Shown here piece after piece: positions 1-8,407 of a stretch of DNA of 64,000 bases. The notes beneath the pieces are model-generated. The model did no database searches, had not been told where the DNA came from, and saw nothing but the letters and a program-made list of their open reading frames with translations. The translations under genes were made by a program, and so were the position numbers. This stretch comes from Chloroflexota bacterium (GTDB lineage Bacteria > Chloroflexota > Anaerolineae > Anaerolineales > Anaerolineaceae), in assembly GCA_004347695.1 (NCBI GenBank), contig SLTK01000003.1, positions 59,898 through 123,897 of the forward strand. Reading direction: 5' to 3'. Position 1 is the first letter of the stretch, and every line of letters begins with the position of its first letter.

Positions 1-475
1 CTGCGGTTCGATCTTCGAGAAAAATATCAATGGGCAAATCGATCTCGTTAACCTGCGCCGTAGTGACATCCAACCGGCCGCCGTACAATAAGGGCGCGTT
101 GGGGTAGGTTCGCAGTACCAGGTCATCCAAAGCTGTGCTGCCCGGATTAGTGAAGCTGATCCGGGCGCTACCGCTGTAATCCGGCCCGCCAGAGGTCAGG
201 TCGAACGTCAGGTTGTAGCACGTATCGATGCCAAGCGTGCTCCAGTCCGGCACAGTGCTGGATCGCAATGCGTTGGCCTGCAGCGTCAGGTCGCAAGCTT
301 TCAAAGCATCCGGGCTGGAACCGGCTGGCTGGCTGGTCGGAGTGGGCTGTAAAGGCGGGATGGACGTCTGGATCACCGTAGATACAGGGGGCAGCGTAAC
401 CGGAGCTGGAACCGGCCGGCAAGCGCCCGACAGTAGCAATAAGACCAGTACCGTCTCAACCATCCAAATGCGCAT
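1..475 (-). CDS. Lipoprotein-like N-terminal fragment of a probable M1-family (aminopeptidase N-like) peptidase, truncated by window edge
   Basis: Minus-strand reading from ATG at 475: MRIWMVETVLVLLLLSGACRPVPAPVT...ACDLTLQANALRSSTVPDWSTLGIDTCYNLTFDLTSGGPDYSGSARISFTNPGSTALDDLVLRTYPNAPLLYGGRLDVTTAQVNEIDLP; lipobox-like LSGAC, and a fold pattern like the M1 N-terminal beta domain. Open to the window edge. Confidence 0.6.
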   Translation of the reverse strand, partial: MRIWMVETVLVLLLLSGACRPVPAPVTLPPVSTVIQTSIPPLQPTPTSQPAGSSPDALKACDLTLQANALRSSTVPDWSTLGIDTCYNLTFDLTSGGPDYSGSARISFTNPGSTALDDLVLRTYPNAPLLYGGRLDVTTAQVNEIDLPIDIFLEDRTA

Positions 476-669
476 CGTTAGTCCCCGTTGTCTCCTGGGA
501 GAATTATAACGCTCTGGTTTTGCCGCCGGCACAGAATGCTCGCTACAACTGAATGTCGATAGGAGGTAAATAAAATCCAGGCGGTTTCTTAATCAAATCT
601 GAATAAAATTGTGTTAATCTTGTGCTGAGTAAATAATAGGAACGGGCGTGTCTGGAAGGGCAAATATTT

Positions 670-1356
670 ATGGCCGAAACCATCATGGTTGTGGACGACC
701 AGTCCAGCGTAAGGCAATTATTGCAGGAATACCTCACCGAACAGGGTTACCGGGTGGTGACCGCCCCGGACGGGCAAACCGCGGTATACCTGGCGCGGCA
801 TGAGCAGCCTGACTTGATTTTGCTGGACATTATGATGCCCAAAATGGATGGTTATCAGTTTTTGCGCCAGTTTCGCCTGGAACGACAGACGCCGATTATC
901 ATCATCACCGCCCGCGAGGAGGAGACGGATGCCGTCCTGGGGTTGGACCTGGGCGCAGACGATTATGTGACCAAGCCGTTTCGGATGCGCGAACTGCTGG
1001 CGCGCATCCGGGCAGTACTGCGTCGGGCCGATGGCAGTTCTGAACGTTTTGAGCTGCTGCGGGTGGGCGACGTAATTCTGGATGAACGCACTCACTCGGT
1101 GGCAGTGCGCGGCACGCCGGTGTCACTGACCCCGCTGGAATTTGACTTGCTGGCTCTGTTGATGCGCTCCCCAGGCCGGGTTTTCAAACGGGATGAACTG
1201 GTTGACCTGCTGTCAGGGAGCGGCTTCGCCGGGGTGGATACTACCCTCAATGTACACATCCGCAATCTGCGCTTAAAAATCGAAACTGACCCTGGCAAGC
1301 CAAAGTACGTAGAAACCATCTTTGGGGTTGGTTACCGCTTTCAGAAACCGGCTTGA
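670..1356 (+). CDS. OmpR/PhoB-family response regulator
   Basis: Receiver domain (VVDDQSSVRQLL..LDIMMPKMDGYQ..ITAREEETDAVLGLDLGADDYVTKPF) plus winged-helix C-terminus (TPLEFDLLALLMRSPGRVFKRDELVD...VHIRNLRLKIE..YVETIFGVGYRF). Confidence 0.97.
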   Translation: MAETIMVVDDQSSVRQLLQEYLTEQGYRVVTAPDGQTAVYLARHEQPDLILLDIMMPKMDGYQFLRQFRLERQTPIIIITAREEETDAVLGLDLGADDYVTKPFRMRELLARIRAVLRRADGSSERFELLRVGDVILDERTHSVAVRGTPVSLTPLEFDLLALLMRSPGRVFKRDELVDLLSGSGFAGVDTTLNVHIRNLRLKIETDPGKPKYVETIFGVGYRFQKPA

Positions 1357-2756
1357 TCATGCTAAACAAGTCACTCTACTGGAAAATCGCGCTGGCTTTC
1401 GTTCTGGTTGCTTTTTTTACGGCGGCCCTGGTTGCAGTCTTTATTCGCGCTACCAGTGTTGATCGCCTCACTCAACTGGTGTTGGATCAGCAGCGGGAGA
1501 ACTTGCAGACAATCCTGGCAAATTATTACCGGGCAAATGGTTCATGGAATGGGTTGCTAAAAAACTGGCAGGAAATCGCCCCCGTAAGTGGGATGGGAAT
1601 GGCACCTGGTGAAACAGGCCAGGGTAATGGTCTGCATATGGGCATGGAACGGCGCAGTTTATATGGGTTGGCGGATGCGGAAGGCCGCGTCATTGTGCCG
1701 GTTGGGGAGTATGACGCCGTCGGTCATGTGCTGACCAGGCGGGAATTACGTGATGAAACTGCCATAATGGTAGATGGCGAACGGGTGGGAGTGCTGCTTA
1801 CCACACATAGCCTGCCGGTCTATAACGCAGCGGAAACTTTGTTCTTGCAGCGCACCAACCGCGCATTGATTCTGGCTATGGGTGGCGCTTTGCTCATCGC
1901 TTTGCTGATTGGGTTGGTCCTGGCGCGCAATCTGACCCGACCTTTACAGGCGCTAACCGTGGCAGCCCGAAAAATTGCGGGTGGGCAATTGGATCAACAG
2001 GTCGAAGTGACGTCCGACGATGAAATCGGCGAACTGAGCACCGCTTTCAATCAGATGAGCCGCGAGGTGGCCCGGGTAAACCAGCAGCGGCGTCAAATGA
2101 CGGCTGACATTGCCCATGATCTGCGCACACCGCTGACAGTCATCTCCGGCTACATAGAGTCGATGCGCGACGGCGTGCTCCAGCCCACTACCCAGCGGTT
2201 GGATCTGATCTACACTGAAATCGGCCGCCTGCAGCACCTGGTCGCCGACCTGCGCATGCTCTCGCAAGCCGATGCCGGCGAACTGGCTCTCGCGCCGGTT
2301 GCAATCGATCCGGCGGCGGCCCTGGATCATATCGCTGAAGTTTTTCAGCATCATGCCAGCCAGAAAGGCGTGGCTTTACGAGTAGAGGTGGAAAGCGCAC
2401 TGCCGGCTGTTCGGGTCGATGAAGCGCGCTTCATGCAGGTGATGGATAATTTGATCAGCAATGCGCTGCGCTATACCCCGGAAGGCGGCGTAATAACCCT
2501 GGGAGCTCGCCAGCAAAAGAACGGGATCGAATTTAGCGTGGGTGATACCGGCAGCGGCATCGAACCCGCTGCACTGCCCTTGATCTTTGACCGGTTCCAG
2601 CGGGGAGATCAATCGCGGCATGCCGACGGCAACGAAAGCGGGCTTGGGCTGGCAATCGTCAAGGCGCTGGTCGAGGCGCACGGCGGAAAGGTATCCGCCG
2701 AGTCCATTGTTGGGCGCGGCACCACCATTCGCCTGTGGTTTCCCAACCAGATTTAA
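1353..2756 (+). CDS. HAMP-domain sensor histidine kinase
   Basis: Two TM segments, HAMP (ARNLTRPLQALTVAARKIAGGQLDQQVEV), H-box (DIAHDLRTPLTVISGYIESM), N and G boxes (NLISNALRYTPEGG; GDTGSGIEPAALPLIFDRF; ESGLGLAIVKALVEAHGG). Overlaps the stop of the response regulator. Confidence 0.97.
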   Translation: MIMLNKSLYWKIALAFVLVAFFTAALVAVFIRATSVDRLTQLVLDQQRENLQTILANYYRANGSWNGLLKNWQEIAPVSGMGMAPGETGQGNGLHMGMERRSLYGLADAEGRVIVPVGEYDAVGHVLTRRELRDETAIMVDGERVGVLLTTHSLPVYNAAETLFLQRTNRALILAMGGALLIALLIGLVLARNLTRPLQALTVAARKIAGGQLDQQVEVTSDDEIGELSTAFNQMSREVARVNQQRRQMTADIAHDLRTPLTVISGYIESMRDGVLQPTTQRLDLIYTEIGRLQHLVADLRMLSQADAGELALAPVAIDPAAALDHIAEVFQHHASQKGVALRVEVESALPAVRVDEARFMQVMDNLISNALRYTPEGGVITLGARQQKNGIEFSVGDTGSGIEPAALPLIFDRFQRGDQSRHADGNESGLGLAIVKALVEAHGGKVSAESIVGRGTTIRLWFPNQI

Positions 2757-3063
2757 CCCGAGTTAATACTTGCATAGCCGGGGCCAGTGGGATAGAAGGA
2801 GTGGATCGGAATATCCCATGCTCCCCTTGGACTACTGGCGCTGCGCCTATCCGTACCCTGTCCCCAGGCTTCGATGGGTTCACTTCCAGGGTGCCCTACC
2901 CGCAGAGCACCTTGTGGGTGCTGGCAGTCACCGGATTATCCGGCCTTTAGGACTACAAAAAACATTCTCCTACAAAAATCGCGGTTACATGTAGCGCGAA
3001 ATTTAATTTCGCATCACAATAAAATCCGTGCAGCGCGAAACATAATTTCACGACTGGAATTAG

Positions 3064-3081
3064 GCGCGCAGCGCTGCGCGC
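3064..3081. repeat. 18-bp perfect palindrome GCGCGCAGCGCTGCGCGC
   Basis: Read directly; intergenic, just beyond the 3' end of the M48 peptidase gene. Confidence 0.7.
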
Positions 3082-3083
3082 TC

Positions 3084-3884
3084 CTATATTAATTTCGTTG
3101 CCATTAATTCACGGTATTCCTTTGATGCGGCGAAATTGCGCAATTTCTCGATGCGGTTGATGATCAGTGGATGGGTCGCCAGTCTTTCCCCCAACGTGCT
3201 GACGGGCGAATCGTTTTCAGCATCCAGCAGCCTTAACGCCTGTTCGATCTCGGCAGGCGAATCCAGCTCCCCCGCCGCCAGCTTGACCAGCGCCGAGGTG
3301 GCTTTTTCCAGACTACCGCAAGCCACCAGGCCGGCCCGGTCGGACGAATATTCGCATGCCCGGCTCCACCAGCGGAAGGCAAAAGTAAAAATGACAGCCG
3401 CACCAAGGGATGGCGGCACTCCGGCTATCCCACCCAGCAGGGTGGTCAGCCAGGTATGGTTGAGCACCACGTGGCCCAGCTCATGCCCGATGATAAAGCG
3501 CAGTTCAACGGCATCCATGACTCTTAACAACGGCGAGTACATCACCACCACCCGAGGGTCTGAAAAGCCAAAGGTGTAAGCATTCATTTGCCGGGCGCGC
3601 AGCACATATAACTCAAACGGCCCGGAATCGAGTGCTTTTCCGCATTCGGCCGCCAGTTGAGCCAGGTCTGGCGCAGTTTGGCTGCTGATTCGCAGCGCAT
3701 TCTGCACGATAGCACGGTGATGCGCCTGGTTCATCTGAAAAGCGGCAAATACCAATAAAATGGCGCCCAGTGGTAACAGGCACAGTGTAGGAGCGGCGGC
3801 CAGCAAAAAAACCGCCAGGATCACCAAAAAAGTGCCGACCAGAATCGGCTGTTCACTGGGGTCGCGCAATAAGTCCCGATGCAT
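3084..3884 (-). CDS. M48-family zinc metallopeptidase (HtpX/Ste24-like), membrane anchored
   Basis: HELGH motif (RFIIGHELGHVVLNHTW), downstream ACEYSSDRAGL, N-terminal TM pair. Start trimmed to MHRDLLRDPSEQP because the longer ORF overlaps the upstream gene. Confidence 0.9.
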   Translation of the reverse strand: MHRDLLRDPSEQPILVGTFLVILAVFLLAAAPTLCLLPLGAILLVFAAFQMNQAHHRAIVQNALRISSQTAPDLAQLAAECGKALDSGPFELYVLRARQMNAYTFGFSDPRVVVMYSPLLRVMDAVELRFIIGHELGHVVLNHTWLTTLLGGIAGVPPSLGAAVIFTFAFRWWSRACEYSSDRAGLVACGSLEKATSALVKLAAGELDSPAEIEQALRLLDAENDSPVSTLGERLATHPLIINRIEKLRNFAASKEYRELMATKLI

Positions 3885-3891
3885 AACCAGC

Positions 3892-4245
3892 TCAGGCGTC
3901 CTTGCGTCCGCGAGCCAGGTCCAAAGTTTCCACCGCGTGCCGCAGGTGCGGGATGACGATGCTGCCGCCCACCACCAATGCCACGTTGAACGCCTCGTAC
4001 AATTCTTCGTCGCTCCAGCCTGCATCTACACACTGCAGGATGTGGTAATCGATGCAGTCATTGCAGCGCAGCACCATCGAAGCGGTCAACCCGAGCAGTT
4101 CCTTGGTTTTGCCATCCAGCGCTGCGTCATTGTAAGCAGCGGTATCCAGATTGAAGAAGCGTTTTATCCCCAGGTGGTCGATTTCGAAAATACGCTCATT
4201 CATTTTTTTTCGGTAAGTCTGAAAGTCATCCAGCCGGTTGGTCAT
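3892..4245 (-). CDS. Carboxymuconolactone decarboxylase / AhpD-like family protein
   Basis: CxxC motif in the family context (LRCNDCIDYHILQCVDAGWSDEELYEAFNVALVVGG). Confidence 0.88.
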   Translation of the reverse strand: MTNRLDDFQTYRKKMNERIFEIDHLGIKRFFNLDTAAYNDAALDGKTKELLGLTASMVLRCNDCIDYHILQCVDAGWSDEELYEAFNVALVVGGSIVIPHLRHAVETLDLARGRKDA

Positions 4246-4263
4246 GGTGTTTTCCTCTTATTT

Positions 4264-5250
4264 TTAATGGACTTCATTGGGATCGGTGATGTACTTCCAC
4301 CAGTTATACGCAATACCATTGGCCTGCCCGGTAATGTGCGGGAATAGCTTCAGCCACCAGTTGTGGTGCGCCCGGATATCGCCGCTCCCCCACTCCTCAC
4401 AGGCAACCGTCACCGGCGCGCCGTCCAGTTGCGGGAAATGTTCCCAATTGCGGCTGCGGCAAAGCACAGGTGTAGGATTACCCCATTCGTAATCGCGGGT
4501 GCTGTTGGGTGCAAAATGGACCGTACCGCACTCAGCCATCCCGGGAGAGGTCTGATCGTAGCGGGTAAATCGCGCCCACAGGTTTTTTGCGCCGTTCGTT
4601 GCGCGAAAAACCTGCCGCAGGATCGACTCGGAGCGGTGGCCAAAGCTTTCCAGCATCTCTCCCACGCCGCGCTGGTAGGTAAAGCCCATGATGATGAAAC
4701 GCCGGTTGGCAGCGGTGCCGGTCAGTGACGGAGCATTGCAGAAGAAAGCGCCCGGTCCGGCCATGATCGACTCGTAAAAACCGCCGTACGGCATGGCCAC
4801 CAGCCAGACCTCATCGATCGTCCCGGCGTTGACTTTGGCGACCAGATCGAAATCCGTCAGGATGCGCTGATAATCGACCATATCTGGCATGTGAAAGCCG
4901 CTGCCGGTTTGCCAGAATTGCAGGTAGGCATCGGCGTCGTATAAGAAACCGTCCGCTTTTACCGGAAAGGTCGGCGATTGGATGGTCTCGACAATTTCAT
5001 AATTCAAATAGCCGTGGCTGCTGGTTTTCAAATCGGCGATATAGCCATCCACAAGCGCGGCTGTGTCAGCCCAGCCTAACACGCGGGTAAGCGGTTTGTT
5101 GCTCTGTGACGGAACCGGTGGGTCAAAAATAATCAGGGAAACTTTACGGGTCACCGGGTTGGGCTTTAACCCCACCGCTTCGCTCGGACTGCTCGAGCCG
5201 CCGGTCAATGACCGCAGCCAACCTAAGAAATCATCCCAGAAGCTCATCAT
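4264..5250 (-). CDS. Conserved hypothetical protein, family not recognised
   Basis: Long ORF with GGAGGT upstream of MMSFWDDFLGWLRSLTGGSS; coding-like composition with W/H-rich motifs (IDEVWLVAMPYGGFYES, ACEEWGSGDIRAHHNWWLKLFPHI). Confidence 0.75.
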   Translation of the reverse strand: MMSFWDDFLGWLRSLTGGSSSPSEAVGLKPNPVTRKVSLIIFDPPVPSQSNKPLTRVLGWADTAALVDGYIADLKTSSHGYLNYEIVETIQSPTFPVKADGFLYDADAYLQFWQTGSGFHMPDMVDYQRILTDFDLVAKVNAGTIDEVWLVAMPYGGFYESIMAGPGAFFCNAPSLTGTAANRRFIIMGFTYQRGVGEMLESFGHRSESILRQVFRATNGAKNLWARFTRYDQTSPGMAECGTVHFAPNSTRDYEWGNPTPVLCRSRNWEHFPQLDGAPVTVACEEWGSGDIRAHHNWWLKLFPHITGQANGIAYNWWKYITDPNEVH

Positions 5251-5575
5251 ACCTCCAAGATCAGGTTGTACAGGAAAACAGTATGGCCATAGTATAGTCA
5301 TATTCCAGGTAAAGCGGCAAGCGCACGGATTCTCGGTTTAAAAGACATTCGACTTTAAAACATATTGCCCTCACCTGGCTTCTCCCCGGCCAAAAAACTG
5401 GGGGGCAGGGATCAAAGTCGGGCGGCTTGCGATAGCCCTGCTACTAATATTCCTGTCTGCTTTTTGTTCGCCCCTTACTGGTATCGATGCCATTAAATCT
5501 TTTCTTCTTTTCTCGTGTACAATAAAGTTTGTAGTCGTGAATAATCGATATTTGCTTTGACACACAGGAGTCGCC

Positions 5576-5992
5576 ATGTACCATACCATTATCCTCGTCG
5601 GCAATCTGGGTAAGGATCCGGAAATGCGCTACACGCCCAGCGGTCAGGCGGTAACCAGCTTCTCCGTTGCCACCAGCCGGCAGTACACCGGTCAAAACGG
5701 CCAAAAAGTCAAAGAAACGATCTGGTTCCGGGTGTCCGCCTGGGGTAAACAAGCCGAGACCTGCAACCAGTACCTGCGCAAGGGCAGTAAAGTGCTGGTG
5801 GAAGGCCGCCTTACCCCGGATCCATCCACCGGGGGGCCGCGCGTCTTCACCCGCCAGGATGGAACCACCGGCTCTTCCTTCGAAATCACTGCCAGCAACG
5901 TTCGCTTCATGTCCACCCGCGCTGAGGGTGAAGGCGAAGGCGGCGGCAGCGACTTCCCTGAAGGGGATGCCGGCGACGAGATCCCGTTCTAG
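5576..5992 (+). CDS. ssb: Single-stranded DNA-binding protein
   Basis: MYHTIILVGNLGKDPEMRYTPSGQAVTSFSVATSR...WFRVSAWGKQAETCNQYLRKGSKVLVEGRL, acidic tail ending DAGDEIPF. Confidence 0.97.
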   Translation: MYHTIILVGNLGKDPEMRYTPSGQAVTSFSVATSRQYTGQNGQKVKETIWFRVSAWGKQAETCNQYLRKGSKVLVEGRLTPDPSTGGPRVFTRQDGTTGSSFEITASNVRFMSTRAEGEGEGGGSDFPEGDAGDEIPF

Positions 5993-6004
5993 GGGTCAAC
6001 TGCC

Positions 6005-6373
6005 ATGAACGGTCAATCCAAACCTCCCGCTCCTGGTTTCAACATGGAGATGCCGGGTGACCTGCTGGCTGTGTACAGCAATGTTTTCCGTATCAGTCAC
6101 ACGCCATTTGATTTTGTGATGGACTTCTCGCAGGCGCTGCCGGGTAAGCTGCATGCTGAAATTTTGTCCCGCGTCATTATGTCGCCCACCGGGGTCAAGC
6201 TGTTTCAACGGGCATTGACCGAAAATATTGCCCGCTATGAGTCTGTTTTTGGCGAAATCATGCTTCCCAAAGGCGACACGGGGTTGGCAACCGACCTCTT
6301 CCGGCGTGTTCAACCACCGGATGCCCCTCCCGTCGAACCTACCATAGACGAACCCACCCCACCGAAAGAATAA
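6005..6373 (+). CDS. DUF3467-like protein
   Basis: VYSNVFRISHTPFDFVMDFSQALPGK...SRVIMSPTGVKLFQRALTENIARYESVFGEI resembles the DUF3467 pattern (recognised from memory). Confidence 0.75.
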   Translation: MNGQSKPPAPGFNMEMPGDLLAVYSNVFRISHTPFDFVMDFSQALPGKLHAEILSRVIMSPTGVKLFQRALTENIARYESVFGEIMLPKGDTGLATDLFRRVQPPDAPPVEPTIDEPTPPKE

Positions 6374-6376
6374 TCT

Positions 6377-7009
6377 TTGGAAGATTTTTCGCAATTCACT
6401 GAAGTTGTACATCAAGCTTTCGAAACCTTAAACCAGGCGCGCGATAACGCGCTGGTACAGGCGCGCCAATTGACCCGCCTTTCAGCCAACACCATTCGTG
6501 CCATACACCGCGGCGAAAGCGACGCGGCACACAAAAATCTGGCCGAAGCCGGCAAAATTGCGGCTGACTTGAAGAAATCTCTGACCGGTTTCCCGCAACT
6601 GTTCTTCGCCGGCTACACCCAGGACGCGCTCAAAGAATATGTCGAGGCGACTCTCACCTGCGCCATCATCGAAAACCAGCGCTTGCCCAAACCGGAAGTG
6701 CTGGATGTTGAAATCAACACCTATTTAAACGGTTTAGCCGAGGTCACCGGAGAACTGCGCCGCCGCACCCTGGATATTTTGCGGCAGGGCTATTCCCCGG
6801 AAGCCGAACGCCTGTTAAGCTGGATGGACGAGATTTATAACCTGCTGGTCACAGTCGATTACCCGGATGCACTGACCAACGGCCTGCGCCGCCAGACAGA
6901 TCTGGTGCGCGGCATCGTTGAACGCACCCGCGGCGACCTGACCATCAGCCTGCGCGAGGAACGCCTCCAGCAGGCGCTGGAGCAGGCAATCAAACGCCTG
7001 CCAGAGTAA
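6377..7009 (+). CDS. Translin-family protein (bacterial translin/TRAX-like)
   Basis: All-alpha ORF from a TTG start: ARDNALVQARQLTRLSANTIRAIHRGE...YVEATLTCAIIENQRLPKPEVLDVEINTYLNGLAEVTGELRRRTLDILRQGYSPEAERLLSWMDEIYNLLVTVDYPDALTNGLRRQTDLVRGIVERTRGDLT. Confidence 0.85.
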   Translation: MEDFSQFTEVVHQAFETLNQARDNALVQARQLTRLSANTIRAIHRGESDAAHKNLAEAGKIAADLKKSLTGFPQLFFAGYTQDALKEYVEATLTCAIIENQRLPKPEVLDVEINTYLNGLAEVTGELRRRTLDILRQGYSPEAERLLSWMDEIYNLLVTVDYPDALTNGLRRQTDLVRGIVERTRGDLTISLREERLQQALEQAIKRLPE

Positions 7010-7248
7010 TGCGGGTTATTCGCGCATCCGAGATCGGCGCTTACCTGTACTGCCACCGCGCCTGGTGGTATCAATTGCAAGGGATTGCCTCCGAAAACCA
7101 ACAGGAACTTGCGTCGGGGAGCGGCTTCCATCGCAGCCACGGCCGGCGTGTGTTGAGTGCAAACCTGCTGCGGGCAGCCGGTTGGATTCTACTGCTGGCA
7201 GCGCTGGTTGTAGCGGCTGTGACGGCCACGTTGCAGCTCCTCCCCTGA
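7009..7248 (+). CDS. N-terminal part of a Cas4-like/PD-(D/E)XK protein, ending in a TM helix (upstream half of an interrupted or split gene)
   Basis: IRASEIGAYLYCHRAWWYQLQGIASENQQELASGSGFHRSHGRRV matches the Cas4 N-terminal Cys and His region, followed by TM LLRAAGWILLLAALVVAAVTATLQLL and a TGA stop. Confidence 0.75.
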   Translation: MRVIRASEIGAYLYCHRAWWYQLQGIASENQQELASGSGFHRSHGRRVLSANLLRAAGWILLLAALVVAAVTATLQLLP

Positions 7249-7251
7249 GCC

Positions 7252-7764
7252 ATGCCCTGGATTCTCGCACTCCTTCTGGTTGCAGCCGCCCTGGTGCTGC
7301 TCTGGTTGAGCCGGCGTCAGCAGCATTCTGCCGGGCTTCCCGCCGGGCGCGTGCTATATAGCGACCCCAGGGTCATTGGCGCCCCGGAACGTCCGCTGTA
7401 TGATCCGGAAACGCACCTCACCGGTAAACCGGATTATCTGGTCGAAGAGCACGGCGTGGTTATTCCGGTGGAGGTTAAAAGCGGCTGGGCGCCGCCGGAG
7501 CCTCACCCCGGCCATATTTACCAACTACTGGCATACTGCCTGCTGGTGGAAAAAACCCACGGCAACCGTCCGCCGTATGGCATCCTGCGCTACCGCAACC
7601 GCTCCTTCAGCATTGATTACACCCCGGCGGCTGAGCGTGAACTCAGAGCGTTGTTGGAGGAGATGCACGCCTCCGCCCGGCACAAGGAACTGGATCGTTC
7701 GCATGAGGACCGCAGCCGCTGCGCCCATTGCGGCTACCGCTCGATCTGCGATCAGAAGCTGTGA
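7252..7764 (+). CDS. C-terminal part of a Cas4-like PD-(D/E)XK nuclease, starting with a TM helix
   Basis: TM WILALLLVAAALVLLWL, then GKPDYLVEEHGVVIPVEVKSG (D..ExK), HIYQLLAYCLLVE (QxxxY), and CAHCGYRSIC (CxxCx5C). Same reading frame as 7009..7248. Confidence 0.88.
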   Translation: MPWILALLLVAAALVLLWLSRRQQHSAGLPAGRVLYSDPRVIGAPERPLYDPETHLTGKPDYLVEEHGVVIPVEVKSGWAPPEPHPGHIYQLLAYCLLVEKTHGNRPPYGILRYRNRSFSIDYTPAAERELRALLEEMHASARHKELDRSHEDRSRCAHCGYRSICDQKL

Positions 7765-7783
7765 ATTTGCAGTTTGTCTTGGT

Positions 7784-7797
7784 TAATTGGCCAATTA
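7784..7797. promoter_or_regulatory. 14-bp perfect palindrome TAATTGGCCAATTA, candidate operator
   Basis: Read directly in the 80-nt leader upstream of the cytosine deaminase gene. Confidence 0.35.
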
Positions 7798-7844
7798 TGA
7801 TAAAATTGGTTTATATACACTCGCTGGATAAAGGTATTTAACCT

Positions 7845-8282
7845 ATGGACATGTTCATGCGTGCGGCCTACGAAGAAGCCAAAAAGGGGATGCGCGAAGG
7901 CGGCATCCCGATCGGATCGGTACTGGTAGTGGATGGTAAGATCGTCGGGCGCGGGCACAACCGGCGCGTTCAACGCGGCAGCCCCATCCTGCATGCCGAA
8001 ATGGACGCCTTTGAATCCGCCGGGCGCCTCAAAGCCAGCGACTATCAGCGCGCCGTGCTGTACTCCACCCTCTCCCCCTGCGACATGTGCACCGGAGCGA
8101 CTTTACTTTACAAAGTCCCGCGGGTAGTGGTCGGCGAAAATTGCACCTTCCACGGCCCGGAGGAAATGCTCAAAGCGCGCGGGGTGGATGTGGAAGTGCT
8201 CAACGACCCCCAGTGCATCCAAATGATGGAAGATTTCATCCACTCGCATCCCGATTTATGGAACGAAGACATCGGCGAATGA
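7845..8282 (+). CDS. Cytosine deaminase of the yeast FCY1 type (cytidine/dCMP deaminase superfamily)
   Basis: HAEMD and SPCDMCTGA zinc motifs; aligns from memory with yeast Fcy1 (AYEEA..G..EGG.PIG..LV..GRGHN.R.Q.GS..LH.E...LYSTLSPCDMCTGA...VVGEN...W.EDIGE). Confidence 0.9.
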   Translation: MDMFMRAAYEEAKKGMREGGIPIGSVLVVDGKIVGRGHNRRVQRGSPILHAEMDAFESAGRLKASDYQRAVLYSTLSPCDMCTGATLLYKVPRVVVGENCTFHGPEEMLKARGVDVEVLNDPQCIQMMEDFIHSHPDLWNEDIGE

Positions 8283-8314
8283 CTTTTTCTGAACGATCGA
8301 TATGAAACGAACCA

Positions 8315-8339
8315 GGCGGGCATTTTGCCCGCTTTTTTG
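8315..8339 (+). terminator. Rho-independent terminator
   Basis: GGCGGGCATTTTGCCCGCTTTTTTG hairpin plus T-run after the deaminase gene. Confidence 0.9.
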
Positions 8340-8407
8340 CAACTTTTTCCGCAAATGTGCGTAAATATAACGTAATATAATTACACATTACGGAAAAGGA
8401 TTAGACC

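Noticed and set aside
7009-7764. CRISPR adaptation Cas4
   Set aside because: Cas4-like motifs alone do not imply CRISPR; no array or other cas gene in the window, and the protein has TM helices.
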